Notes under the pieces: model-generated
Databases searched by the model: none
The model's input: only the letters and a program-made list of their open reading frames with translations
Told to the model about the DNA's origin: nothing
Shown: piece after piece, positions 1 through 6,189 of the stretch
Layout: each line of letters begins with the position of its first letter
Position numbering within the stretch: position 1 is the first letter of the stretch
NCBI GenBank assembly: GCA_036377075.1
Contig: DASUZB010000274.1
Span: forward strand, 1-9,144
Direction of reading: 5' to 3'
From: DASUZB01 sp036377075
GTDB taxonomy: Bacteria > Actinomycetota > CALGFH01
DNA length: 9,144 nt
Program-made: the position numbers and the translations under genes

Positions 1-8
1 CCTTTGCC

Positions 9-1121
9 GTGACGGCCGGCGGTAGGGCCCGCCGGCCGAAGCCGTTCAGGCCGCGCGCCGCCAAGGCCCGCCGGCGTGCCCTGCGCGCCAGGCTCGCCCC
101 CGTCGACCTGGTCGGCCTGCTGGTCACCAAGCGGGTCAACGTGCGCTACCTGACCGGCTTCTCCGGCAGCTACGGCGCCTTGCTGCTGCTGCACGACCGC
201 ACCGTGTTCTTCACCGACCGCCGCTACGAGCGGCAGGCCGCCGAGGTCGACGGCGCCGAGGTGGTGATCGCCCCTGGCGACCTGGTCGCCGGGGTGATCG
301 GGGTGGTCGGCAGCGACGGCGACGGCCTCGGGTTCGAGCCGGGCGGGCTCACCTGGGGCAGCGGCCAGCGGCTGCGCACCCTGCTGCCGGGCAGGGCGGT
401 GGTGCCAGCCCCCGAGCTGGTCGAGGAGCTGCGCGAGGTCAAGGACGAGGACGAGCTGGCGGCGATGCGCGAGGCCGCCAGGATCGCCGGCGAGGCGCTG
501 ACGGAGCTGCTCGGCGGGCTGCGCGCGGGCGTGACCGAGCGCGAGGTCGCCCGCGAGCTGGAGATAGTCCTGCGCCGATGCGGCGCCGACGGCGCGGCAT
601 TCCCCCCGGTCGTCGCGTTCGGGGAGGGCAGCGCCGAGCCGCACCACCGCCCGGACGACCGGCCGCTGCGCCGCGGCGACCTGGTCGTCCTCGACCTCGG
701 CGCGGTGGTCGAGGGCTACCGCTCCGACATGACCCGCACGGTGGTGCTCGGCCGCGCCTCGCCGCGCCAGCGGGAGCTCCACGAGCTGGTGCGGCGCGCC
801 CAGGAGGCGGGGCTGGCCGCGCTGCGCCCCGGGGTCCGCTGCGACGAGGTCGACCGGGCCTGCCGCGAGGTGATCGCCGCGGCCGGTCGCGGCGACGCCT
901 TCAGCCACCCGGCCGGCCACGGCGTCGGCCTGGAGATCCACGAGGCGCCCTGGGTGCGGCCTGGCGGCTCTGGTAGGATCGCCGCCGGAACGCCTGTGAC
1001 CGTCGAGCCCGGTGTCTACCTCCCCGGCTTCGGCGGCGTGCGGATCGAGGATCTCGCTGTCGTCCGCCCGGACGGTCACGAGCTGCTCACCACCGCCCCC
1101 AAGGAGCTCCTCGAGCTGTGA
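9..1121 (+). CDS. pepQ: M24 metallopeptidase, Xaa-Pro aminopeptidase/dipeptidase type
   Basis: Cytosolic enzyme of the M24 'pita-bread' family that releases residues next to proline in peptides. The 370-residue protein has the usual two parts: an N-terminal creatinase-like domain (about 30-140, with the family-typical LLVTKRVNVRYLTGFSGS at 37-54) and a C-terminal catalytic domain (about 150-370). All five dinuclear metal ligands are visible: D229 (LDLGA), D240 (SDMTRT), H304 (PAGHGVG), E333 (VEPGVY) and E347 (RIED). H311 in EIHEAP is the usual second histidine. The length fits the family. The GTG at 9 is the only start visible, but the frame is open to the window edge, so the true start could lie upstream; the first 25 residues are unusually basic and Arg-rich. 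It precedes efp by 61 nt, as in other actinobacteria. Substrate specificity (aminopeptidase P versus prolidase) cannot be decided from sequence alone. Confidence 0.93.
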   Translation: MTAGGRARRPKPFRPRAAKARRRALRARLAPVDLVGLLVTKRVNVRYLTGFSGSYGALLLLHDRTVFFTDRRYERQAAEVDGAEVVIAPGDLVAGVIGVVGSDGDGLGFEPGGLTWGSGQRLRTLLPGRAVVPAPELVEELREVKDEDELAAMREAARIAGEALTELLGGLRAGVTEREVARELEIVLRRCGADGAAFPPVVAFGEGSAEPHHRPDDRPLRRGDLVVLDLGAVVEGYRSDMTRTVVLGRASPRQRELHELVRRAQEAGLAALRPGVRCDEVDRACREVIAAAGRGDAFSHPAGHGVGLEIHEAPWVRPGGSGRIAAGTPVTVEPGVYLPGFGGVRIEDLAVVRPDGHELLTTAPKELLEL

Positions 1122-1172
1122 CCGGCAGGGGGCGCGGCGGCCTCGGGCATCCGGGCCGGCGCGGCGAGCGTC

Positions 1173-1178
1173 AGGAGG
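1173..1178 (+). promoter_or_regulatory. Shine-Dalgarno that fixes the efp start
   Basis: A perfect AGGAGG lies 4 nt before the ATG at 1183. The frame is open upstream as far as 1012, inside pepQ, but that stretch is an out-of-frame reading of the peptidase gene. This SD and the match to EF-P N-termini set the start at 1183. Confidence 0.85.
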
Positions 1179-1182
1179 CGCG

Positions 1183-1743
1183 ATGCCAACCACCAACGAC
1201 CTGAAGAACGGCATGACGCTGAACATCGACGGCGCGCTCATGAACGTGGTCGAGTTCCAGCACGTCAAGCCGGGCAAGGGCGGCGCCTTCGTGCGCACCA
1301 AGCTGAAGAACGTCCGCACCGGCCGGGTGCTGGACAAGACCTTCCGGGCCGACGAGCCGGTCGAGGTCGCCATCCTCGAGAAGCGGCAGATGCAGTACCT
1401 CTACCGCGACGACACCGGCTTCCACTTCATGGACACCGAGACCTACGACCAGGTCGCGGTCGACGCCGGGGCGGTCGGCGACGCCGCCGGCTACATGGTG
1501 GAGGGGTCCACCCCGTACGTGACCTTCTACGACGGCACCGCCATCGGCGTGGAGCTGCCCGCCAGCGTGGAGCTCACCGTGAGTGAGACCGAGCCGGGCG
1601 TGAAGGGGGACCGCGTCTCCGGCGCGACCAAGCCGGCCACCGTCGAGACCGGCTCGGTCGTCCAGGTGCCACTGTTCGTGGAGACGGGCGACCGCATCAA
1701 GGTGGACACCCGCAGCGGTGCCTACCTGACGCGGGTGCAGTGA
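1183..1743 (+). CDS. efp: Translation elongation factor P
   Basis: EF-P binds between the ribosomal P and E sites and relieves stalling at consecutive prolines. The 186-residue protein has the standard length and three-domain plan: KOW-like domain I (1-64), OB domain II (about 65-127) and OB domain III (about 128-186). Domain III ends in the conserved GDRVSGATKPATVETG...VPLFVETGDRIKVDTRSGAYLTRV region. The functional loop at 30-36 reads PGKGGAF, with K32 at the tip where other bacteria carry a post-translational modification. The residue after KG is G34, not the proline of the PGKGP loop I associate with unmodified actinobacterial EF-P. No modification enzyme gene is in the window. The stop overlaps the nusB GTG start by 4 nt (GTGA), implying translational coupling. 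Confidence 0.97.
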   Translation: MPTTNDLKNGMTLNIDGALMNVVEFQHVKPGKGGAFVRTKLKNVRTGRVLDKTFRADEPVEVAILEKRQMQYLYRDDTGFHFMDTETYDQVAVDAGAVGDAAGYMVEGSTPYVTFYDGTAIGVELPASVELTVSETEPGVKGDRVSGATKPATVETGSVVQVPLFVETGDRIKVDTRSGAYLTRVQ

Positions 1744-2240
1744 GCGCCCGCGGCGACGCTCCGGTTCCGGGACGCTCCGCCGCCCGCCGCCGCGCCCTCG
1801 ACATCCTCTACGAGGCCGACCTGCTCGAGCAGCCGATCGCCGAGGTGCTCGAGCGCCACCTCGACGACCCCGGGAGGGACCCGCCCGACCCCTACGCCGT
1901 CGAGCTGGTCCGCGGCGTCGAGCGGCTCCAGCGCGAGCTCGACGAGCGCATCGGCCACGCCGCGGAGCACTGGACCATCGAGCGCATGCCGCTGCTCGAC
2001 CGCAACCTGCTGCGGCTGGCCGGCTACGAGCTGGTCGCCCGGCCGGAGGTGCCCACCGCGGTCGCCCTCGACGAGGCCATCGAGCTGGCGAAGCTGCTGT
2101 CGACCTCGGAGTCGGGCCGCTTCGTCAACGGCGTCCTCGGCCGCGTCGCCGGGGAGGTCCGGGGCACCCCGCCGGCCACGGAAGGTGGTCGCGAGCCCCG
2201 CGGGGGGCACCGTGGCGGACCCCGCCGCGACCCCCACTGA
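1740..2240 (+). CDS. nusB: Transcription antitermination factor NusB
   Basis: NusB pairs with NusE (ribosomal protein S10) and binds boxA RNA to support antitermination of rRNA operons. The 166-residue protein shows the all-helical NusB signature: RRRALDILYEAD at 17-27, the LLDRNLLRLAGYEL block at 85-98, and DEAIELAKLLSTSESGRFVNGVLGRV at 111-136. The GTG start at 1740 overlaps the efp stop. There is no good SD of its own, so translation probably depends on ribosomes finishing efp. The recognisable domain ends near residue 140. Residues 142-166 form a Gly/Arg/Pro-rich tail without family counterpart, which ends just before the next gene. The efp-nusB pairing is a common bacterial arrangement. 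Confidence 0.95.
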   Translation: MSARGDAPVPGRSAARRRALDILYEADLLEQPIAEVLERHLDDPGRDPPDPYAVELVRGVERLQRELDERIGHAAEHWTIERMPLLDRNLLRLAGYELVARPEVPTAVALDEAIELAKLLSTSESGRFVNGVLGRVAGEVRGTPPATEGGREPRGGHRGGPRRDPH

Positions 2241-2251
2241 CGCCGGTCGAG

Positions 2252-3151
2252 TTGCTTGCCCTGTTTGGGGCCGCGGCCCCGGCGGTCACGCCCACCACGG
2301 TCGCCGCCGCCCCGTCCACGCCGGCGTCGGCCGCGCCCACCGCCACCACCGCGGTCCCGCCGGACACCACCACCCCGACGGCCACGACCGTCCCGGGCAA
2401 CCTGCTCGGCAACCCCGGCTTCGAGTCCGGCTTCGACGGCTGGCAGCCGATCGGCGGGGCACGGGTCGACCTGGCCGACGTCGCCCACGAGGGGGGCTTC
2501 GGCATCAGGCTCAGCCGCGGCTCGACGCCCAGCCCGGGCGTCGCCTACCCCGCGGTCACCAGCACCAAGGCCAAGGGCGCCACCTACGTGGCCACCGCCT
2601 GGGTGCAGGCCACCCGCCCCGGCATCACCGGGGAGATCCACCTCCTCGAGTACCTCCACGGCCGCCGCTTCGCCGTCTTCCGGTCCGGGCTCGACCTGCG
2701 CGACCGCCACTGGCACCGCCTCCAGGCCGCCCAGCTCGTCCACGTCAAGGGCAGCACCCTCGGGCTCGAGGTCGTCGCCCCCGACCTCCCCGGCCGGACC
2801 GACCTGATGATCGACGACGTCGCGGTCCGCCTCCTGGTGGTCCTCGACCAGGACAACAACCGGGTGCTCGACGCCTTGACGACCACGACGAGCGCCGCCG
2901 GCGGCTTCAGCATCGCCGACAAGATCCCCACCAACGGGGTCATGAGCATCCGCCTGATCGTCAAGGGGCCGAACGGCGCCCGCATCGGCTTCGCCGACCA
3001 CCAGATGGAGGCGGGCCACGCGATGTGCCCGCTGCCCTACACCGGTCCTGGCCACGCCACCGTGCTGCTGGCCTTCGCCGCCGCCGTGCTCGTCCTCGGC
3101 GCCGCGCTGCTGCGCACCCAGTCCTACCGCGGCACCCACCTGGCGAGCTGA
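2252..3151 (+). CDS. Putative cell-wall-anchored protein: CBM4/9-like domain, LPYTG sorting signal
   Basis: I do not recognise a named gene. The 299-residue reading has a Thr/Ala/Pro-rich linker (about 12-48) and a jelly-roll-like domain (about 49-195) that opens with NLLGNPGFESGFDGW and closes with DLMIDDVAV, the hallmarks of CBM4/9-type carbohydrate-binding modules. A short segment with an acidic loop follows (D199, D201, N203, D207), resembling the Ca-binding start of SdrD-B-like repeats. The end is a classic sortase signal: LPYTG at 261-265, a hydrophobic helix (about 270-287) and a short tail with R288 and R293. This predicts export and covalent anchoring to peptidoglycan. The N-terminus is odd: TTG is the only start triplet near, no SD precedes it, and the expected basic residues before a hydrophobic core are missing. 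The true start may be non-canonical, or a frameshift may lie near the G-run at 2202-2207. The ligand is unknown. Confidence 0.72.
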   Translation: MLALFGAAAPAVTPTTVAAAPSTPASAAPTATTAVPPDTTTPTATTVPGNLLGNPGFESGFDGWQPIGGARVDLADVAHEGGFGIRLSRGSTPSPGVAYPAVTSTKAKGATYVATAWVQATRPGITGEIHLLEYLHGRRFAVFRSGLDLRDRHWHRLQAAQLVHVKGSTLGLEVVAPDLPGRTDLMIDDVAVRLLVVLDQDNNRVLDALTTTTSAAGGFSIADKIPTNGVMSIRLIVKGPNGARIGFADHQMEAGHAMCPLPYTGPGHATVLLAFAAAVLVLGAALLRTQSYRGTHLAS

Positions 3152-3173
3152 CCGGCGGGACCGGCAGGTCGCC

Positions 3174-3200
3174 CCAGCCCCAGGCCCGGCCCGGGGCTGG
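3174..3200 (+). terminator. Possible terminator hairpin after the LPYTG gene
   Basis: CCAGCCCC (3174-3181) pairs perfectly with GGGGCTGG (3193-3200) around an 11-nt GC-rich loop, 22 nt after the stop codon. No U-tract follows, so it is at best a non-canonical intrinsic terminator. Its position between a gene end and a promoter-like region supports the call. Confidence 0.45.
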
Positions 3201-3246
3201 CCCTACCTAGCCCGAAGGGGCACTCCGCAGCCGCGGGGCGATGCGA

Positions 3247-3252
3247 TACGGT
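3247..3252 (+). promoter_or_regulatory. Possible -10 element for the histidine kinase gene
   Basis: TACGGT fits the actinobacterial -10 pattern TAnnnT and lies 66 nt before the ATG at 3319. No convincing -35 is seen at 16-18 nt upstream. If real, it places transcription initiation near 3259 and rules out the in-frame ATG at 3241 as the kinase start. Apart from this element, the terminator-like hairpin and the SD at 3306-3312, I see nothing in the 3152-3318 gap. Confidence 0.4.
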
Positions 3253-3305
3253 AGGAGTCGAGTCGTTCGTCTGAAGCACGACGCAGGACAAGCTTCAGCC
3301 GGCTC

Positions 3306-3312
3306 GGGGGGA
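3306..3312 (+). promoter_or_regulatory. Shine-Dalgarno that favours the kinase start at 3319
   Basis: GGGGGGA lies 6 nt before the ATG at 3319. The alternative in-frame ATG at 3241 has no comparable SD, and it would add 26 residues with no membrane or domain features. Confidence 0.6.
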
Positions 3313-3318
3313 ACGAGC

Positions 3319-4911
3319 ATGCCGGGAGGGGAGCGGGCGGACCGGGCTCGCCCGGTTGGTCCGCCTGTCCTGGTGCTGTACCGGTTGGCTCTGGCCGTGG
3401 CGGTCAGCGCCTGGGTGGTGGCCGGCCTGCTGGGGTGGCGCGGCCGCCCGCCCGGGCTGTCGCCGACGGAGGCGGCCGGCTGGGTGCTCGTGCTGCTCCT
3501 GTTCGGGCTGCTGCCCGCCCCGCGCCGTGGCGGCCCCGGGCTCACCATCACCTTCGCGGTCCAGGCCGCCATCGCCCTGCTCTACCCACCGGAGGTGGCC
3601 GCGACCCTGGCGTTCCTCGGCGGCGCCGAGCGGCGCGAGCTGCGGCGGCGCGGCGTCCCGCTGTGGGCCGTCAGCGACCGCGCCGAGCAGGCGCTCGTCG
3701 CGGCGCTCGGCAGCGCCGCCTTCCGGCTGCTCGCCACCGTCCACGCCCCCTGGCCCCGGCTGCTGGCCGCCTACCTCGCCAGCGTCCTGCTGATGCACGC
3801 CGCCGCCACCGCATTCCTGGTCGCCGAGGAGCGCCTCGCGGTGGGGACGCCGGTCTGGGAGGCACTGGTCAGGCTGGAACGTGCATCGCCGTGGCGGTTC
3901 CCGTCCGACATCCCGGGCCTGGGCTGGTTCGGACTGCCGGCGGCCCGCCTCTACCTGGCCGAGGGGTTCTGGCCGACGCTCATGCTGCTCGGGCTGATGT
4001 GGTACGCGCGCAAGAAGTGCTTCCAGACGGTGGACCTGGCCGACCGCCTGGCCACGCAGAACCAGCTGCTCGAAAGCCAGTCCAGCGAGCTGCGCAGCCA
4101 CCTCGCCCGCGAGCAGGAGACCGTCGCCGAGCTGCAACGCCTCAACCGCATGCACGGCCAGTTCGTCGCCATGGCCTCCCACGAGGTGCGCACGCCGCTG
4201 ACCGCGATCATCGGCTACGCCACCACCCTCCGCCGCTTCCAGGTGGGCGGCGACCCGCGCCTGCGCGCCACCTTCCTCGACATCATCGAGCGCCAGGCCA
4301 GGCGGCTGCTCGCCCTGGTCGAGAGCCTGCTCACCGTCTCCAACCTGGAACGCGGCGAGCTCGCCGCCCGGCCGGCACCGGTCTCGGTGGCGGCGCTGTG
4401 CCACGAGGCGGTCGAGGCGCTCGGCGCCGCCGGCGGCCAGGTGCGGCTGCGCCTCGAGCCCGACCTGCCGCCGCTGGAGACCGACCGCCGCTTCCTCGGC
4501 CAGGTCCTCGGCAACCTGCTGGAGAACGCGGTCAAGTACTCGCCGGCGGGGAGCGTCTGCGAGCTCGGCGCCGGCCAGGACGGCGCCTGGCTGGCGCTGT
4601 GGGTGCGCGACCACGGCAGCGGCATCCCCGAGGCCGAGCTCGGCCGCATCTTCGACCGCTTCTACCAGGTCGACGCGTCCGACACCCGCGCGGCGACCGG
4701 CGTCGGCCTGGGCCTCTCCCTGGTCCAGGACCTGGTCCACCTGCTCGGCGGGACCGTCTCGGTGGCCAGCAGGGTGGGGGAGGGGAGCCAGTTCACCGTG
4801 CGGCTGCCGCTGTCGCGGGAGGCACCCGGAACTAGGCAGGATGCGCGTGGTCGCCGCGCTCGTGCAGCAGCTCGCGCATTGCCGGGCGGAGCCGGTCGAG
4901 CTCGTCGCTAG
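3319..4911 (+). CDS. Multi-pass membrane sensor histidine kinase
   Basis: Autophosphorylating sensor kinase of a two-component system, 530 residues. The N-terminal half holds several hydrophobic segments (about 17-38, 53-66, 78-100, 123-140, 147-169 and 214-230), so the sensor is probably embedded in the membrane rather than a large extracellular domain. A coiled-coil-like stretch (about 238-278) leads into the HisKA dimerisation domain. The H-box is SHEVRTPLTAIIG with phospho-acceptor H288. The ATPase domain has the N-box (N403 in LLENAVKYSP), G1 (D431 in VRDHGSGIP), the F-box region IFDRFYQ and G2 (GVGLGL at 461-466), so it looks fully active. Residues after FTVRLPL (about 503-530) form an Arg/Ala-rich tail that overlaps the opposing gene by 80 nt. 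No full response regulator lies beside it; the only nearby partner is the receiver-like protein at 4832-5191 on the other strand. The signal it senses is unknown. Confidence 0.92.
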   Translation: MPGGERADRARPVGPPVLVLYRLALAVAVSAWVVAGLLGWRGRPPGLSPTEAAGWVLVLLLFGLLPAPRRGGPGLTITFAVQAAIALLYPPEVAATLAFLGGAERRELRRRGVPLWAVSDRAEQALVAALGSAAFRLLATVHAPWPRLLAAYLASVLLMHAAATAFLVAEERLAVGTPVWEALVRLERASPWRFPSDIPGLGWFGLPAARLYLAEGFWPTLMLLGLMWYARKKCFQTVDLADRLATQNQLLESQSSELRSHLAREQETVAELQRLNRMHGQFVAMASHEVRTPLTAIIGYATTLRRFQVGGDPRLRATFLDIIERQARRLLALVESLLTVSNLERGELAARPAPVSVAALCHEAVEALGAAGGQVRLRLEPDLPPLETDRRFLGQVLGNLLENAVKYSPAGSVCELGAGQDGAWLALWVRDHGSGIPEAELGRIFDRFYQVDASDTRAATGVGLGLSLVQDLVHLLGGTVSVASRVGEGSQFTVRLPLSREAPGTRQDARGRRARAAARALPGGAGRARR

Positions 4912-5191
4912 CGACGCTGGCGTCGGCGCCCGCCACCTCGCCGACGCCGACCACCAGCACGTTGGGGCTGAACGAGCGCAGCCGCCGCAGCAGCGCGTCC
5001 CAGCCGTCGGTGGCGAGGTCCGCGTCGACCACCAGGAAGCGGGCGCGCCGCTCGACCGCCTCGCTGTAGGCGCCGGCGGCGTCGTCGCCCTCGCCGACCA
5101 CCTCCCACTCGGCGGTCACGGTGGCCCGGCGCAGGGCCAGCCGCCGCTCGCGCTCGGCGGCGGCCACCACGACACGAACGGCGCTGCACAC
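4832..5191 (-). CDS. Stand-alone degenerate response-regulator receiver-like protein
   Basis: A 119-residue protein covering a single receiver-like fold with no output domain. The pattern is hydrophobic strand 1 (VRVVVAAAE, 5-13), helix 1, strand 2 (WEVVGEG, 29-35), strand 3 with LVVD ending at D56, then DGWDALLRRLR (62-72), matching the MDGLELLRRLR stretch of receivers, and strand 4 (NVLVVGVG, 77-84). D56 sits at the phospho-acceptor position. The acidic pair after strand 1 is replaced by Ala-Ala, no Thr/Ser ends strand 4, and the protein contains no lysine, so the conserved strand-5 Lys is gone. Phosphotransfer by the normal mechanism is doubtful. GTG at 5191 is chosen because GGGGAGG lies 5 nt upstream; an ATG at 5221 would add ten residues. 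It converges on the histidine kinase gene, with 80 nt of 3' overlap. It could instead be a divergent member of another Rossmann-like family. Confidence 0.68.
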   Translation of the reverse strand: MCSAVRVVVAAAERERRLALRRATVTAEWEVVGEGDDAAGAYSEAVERRARFLVVDADLATDGWDALLRRLRSFSPNVLVVGVGEVAGADASVASDELDRLRPAMRELLHERGDHAHPA

Positions 5192-5196
5192 GGCAA

Positions 5197-5203
5197 CCTC
5201 CCC
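5197..5203 (-). promoter_or_regulatory. Shine-Dalgarno fixing the receiver-like gene start
   Basis: On the minus strand GGGGAGG ends 5 nt before the GTG at 5191. This is the strongest start signal available and it lies downstream of the alternative ATG at 5221, so it favours the shorter protein. Confidence 0.7.
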
Positions 5204-5220
5204 AAATTGGCTCGGAGCCA

Positions 5221-5227
5221 TATCCTA
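5221..5227. promoter_or_regulatory. Overlapping divergent -10 elements
   Basis: The heptamer TATCCTA contains TATCCT reading forward (5221-5226, 33 nt before the ThuA-like start at 5260) and TAGGAT reading backward (5227-5222, 30 nt before the receiver-like start at 5191). Both fit TAnnnT and both sit at a sensible distance from a well-marked SD. No clear -35 is seen in either direction. The intergenic space is only 68 bp, so the two genes probably share this core promoter. Confidence 0.5.
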
Positions 5228-5259
5228 CGCATCGGCCGACGACGGAAGGTGGGAGGGGA

Positions 5260-6105
5260 ATGACCGCGACGAGCGTCCGGCCGCGCCACGCAACGCCGCT
5301 GCTCCTCGCCGTCGCCCTGGCCGCGCCGCTGGCCGGCTGCGCCGGCCGCGGCGACCGCGCCGCCCCCGCGGCCACGACCACCACGCGGCCGGCGGCGACC
5401 AGCAGCACCCGGGTCACGGGCGCGCGCGGCGGCATCCTGGTCTTCTCCAAGACCACCGGCTTCCGCCACCAGTCCATCCCCGACGGCATCGCCGCCCTGC
5501 GGGAGATGGGCGGCCGGATCGGCCTCGTGGTCGACGCCACCGAGGACGCCGCCCGCTTCACCGACGCCGACCTGGCCCGCTACCAGGCGGTCGTGTTCCT
5601 CTCCACCACCGGCGAGCTGCTCGACGACGGCCAGCAGGCCGCCCTGCAGCGCTACCTCCAGGCCGGGCACGGCTGGCTCGGCATCCACGCCGCCTCCGAC
5701 GCCGAGTACGGCTGGCCCTGGTACGCCGGCCTGGTGGGGGCGCAGTTCCGCCGTCACCCCGCGGTGCAGCCCGCCACCGTGGTGGTCGACCCCGCCGGCC
5801 GCGGCCTGGCCGGCCCGGTGCCGCGGCGGTGGCGGCGCACCGACGAGTGGTACGACTTCCGCGCCAACCCCCGCGGCAAGGTCCACGTGCTCGCCACCGT
5901 CGACGAGGCCAGCTACGCCGGCGGCGGCATGGGCGCCGACCACCCGATCGCCTGGTGCCACGACTACGACGGCGGGCGCAGCTGGTACTCCGCCATGGGC
6001 CACACCGTGGAGAGCTTCCACGAGCCGCTGTTCCTCGCCCACCTCGCCGCCGGGCTGCGCTACGTCACCGGCCAGAGCGGCGCCGGCTGCGCCGCCGGTG
6101 CCTGA
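5260..6105 (+). CDS. ThuA-like domain lipoprotein
   Basis: A 281-residue predicted lipoprotein. The signal peptide has a basic start (R7, R9), a hydrophobic core (about 12-22) and the lipobox LAGC ending at C27. A Thr/Ala/Pro linker (about 33-55) then leads to a ThuA-like domain (about 58-272), a glutamine-amidotransferase-like fold named from trehalose utilisation. Strong family blocks are FSKTTGFRHQSIPDGI (62-77), GWLGIHAASDAEYGWPWY (138-155), TDEWYDF (194-200), DHPIAWCHDYDGGRSWYSAMGHT (227-249) and EPLFLAHLAAGLRY (255-268). The enzymatic role of lipoprotein members is not established; sugar-related metabolism is the usual guess. The ATG at 5260 is preceded by GGGAGGGG. The promoter is probably shared with the divergent receiver-like gene. 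No strong terminator is seen between its stop and the pyr promoter. Confidence 0.9.
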   Translation: MTATSVRPRHATPLLLAVALAAPLAGCAGRGDRAAPAATTTTRPAATSSTRVTGARGGILVFSKTTGFRHQSIPDGIAALREMGGRIGLVVDATEDAARFTDADLARYQAVVFLSTTGELLDDGQQAALQRYLQAGHGWLGIHAASDAEYGWPWYAGLVGAQFRRHPAVQPATVVVDPAGRGLAGPVPRRWRRTDEWYDFRANPRGKVHVLATVDEASYAGGGMGADHPIAWCHDYDGGRSWYSAMGHTVESFHEPLFLAHLAAGLRYVTGQSGAGCAAGA

Positions 6106-6149
6106 CGCCGATCCACCGGGGGCCGAACCACACCGCTGTGATTTCGCCC

Positions 6150-6178
6150 TTGCCGGCGGGCCGCGGGGCGGCTAGCAT
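6150..6178 (+). promoter_or_regulatory. Promoter of the pyr operon
   Basis: TTGCCG (6150-6155) and TAGCAT (6173-6178) are separated by exactly 17 nt; each matches the housekeeping consensus at four of six positions. The predicted transcription start is near 6185, so the transcript would begin a few bases before the PyrR-binding hairpin. A GC-rich imperfect inverted repeat (6161-6171 with 6179-6187) brackets the -10. Confidence 0.7.
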
Positions 6179-6189
6179 CCGCCGCGGAG

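Noticed and set aside
974..979. TAGGAT as an internal -10 for efp within pepQ
   Set aside because: No -35 at the right distance, and it lies about 200 nt before efp inside a conserved coding region.
1012..1182. Upstream extension of the efp frame to an ATG at 1012
   Set aside because: The added 57 residues are an out-of-frame reading of the pepQ end; AGGAGG before 1183 and the EF-P family length fix the start.
2185..3210. Plus-strand 341-codon frame overlapping the LPYTG gene
   Set aside because: Arg/Pro/His-rich with no motif, while the frame at 2252 contains a CBM-like start motif and a complete sorting signal.
3295..4740. Minus-strand open frame of 481 codons opposite the histidine kinase
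   Set aside because: It is antisense to a complete kinase with all catalytic boxes and has shadow-like Gln/Gly/Ala/Arg/His-rich composition and no motif; long antisense frames are expected at this GC.
6129..6140. CACA-N4-TGTG inverted repeat upstream of the pyr -35
   Set aside because: Arms are only 4 bp and no known operator matches; expected by chance.
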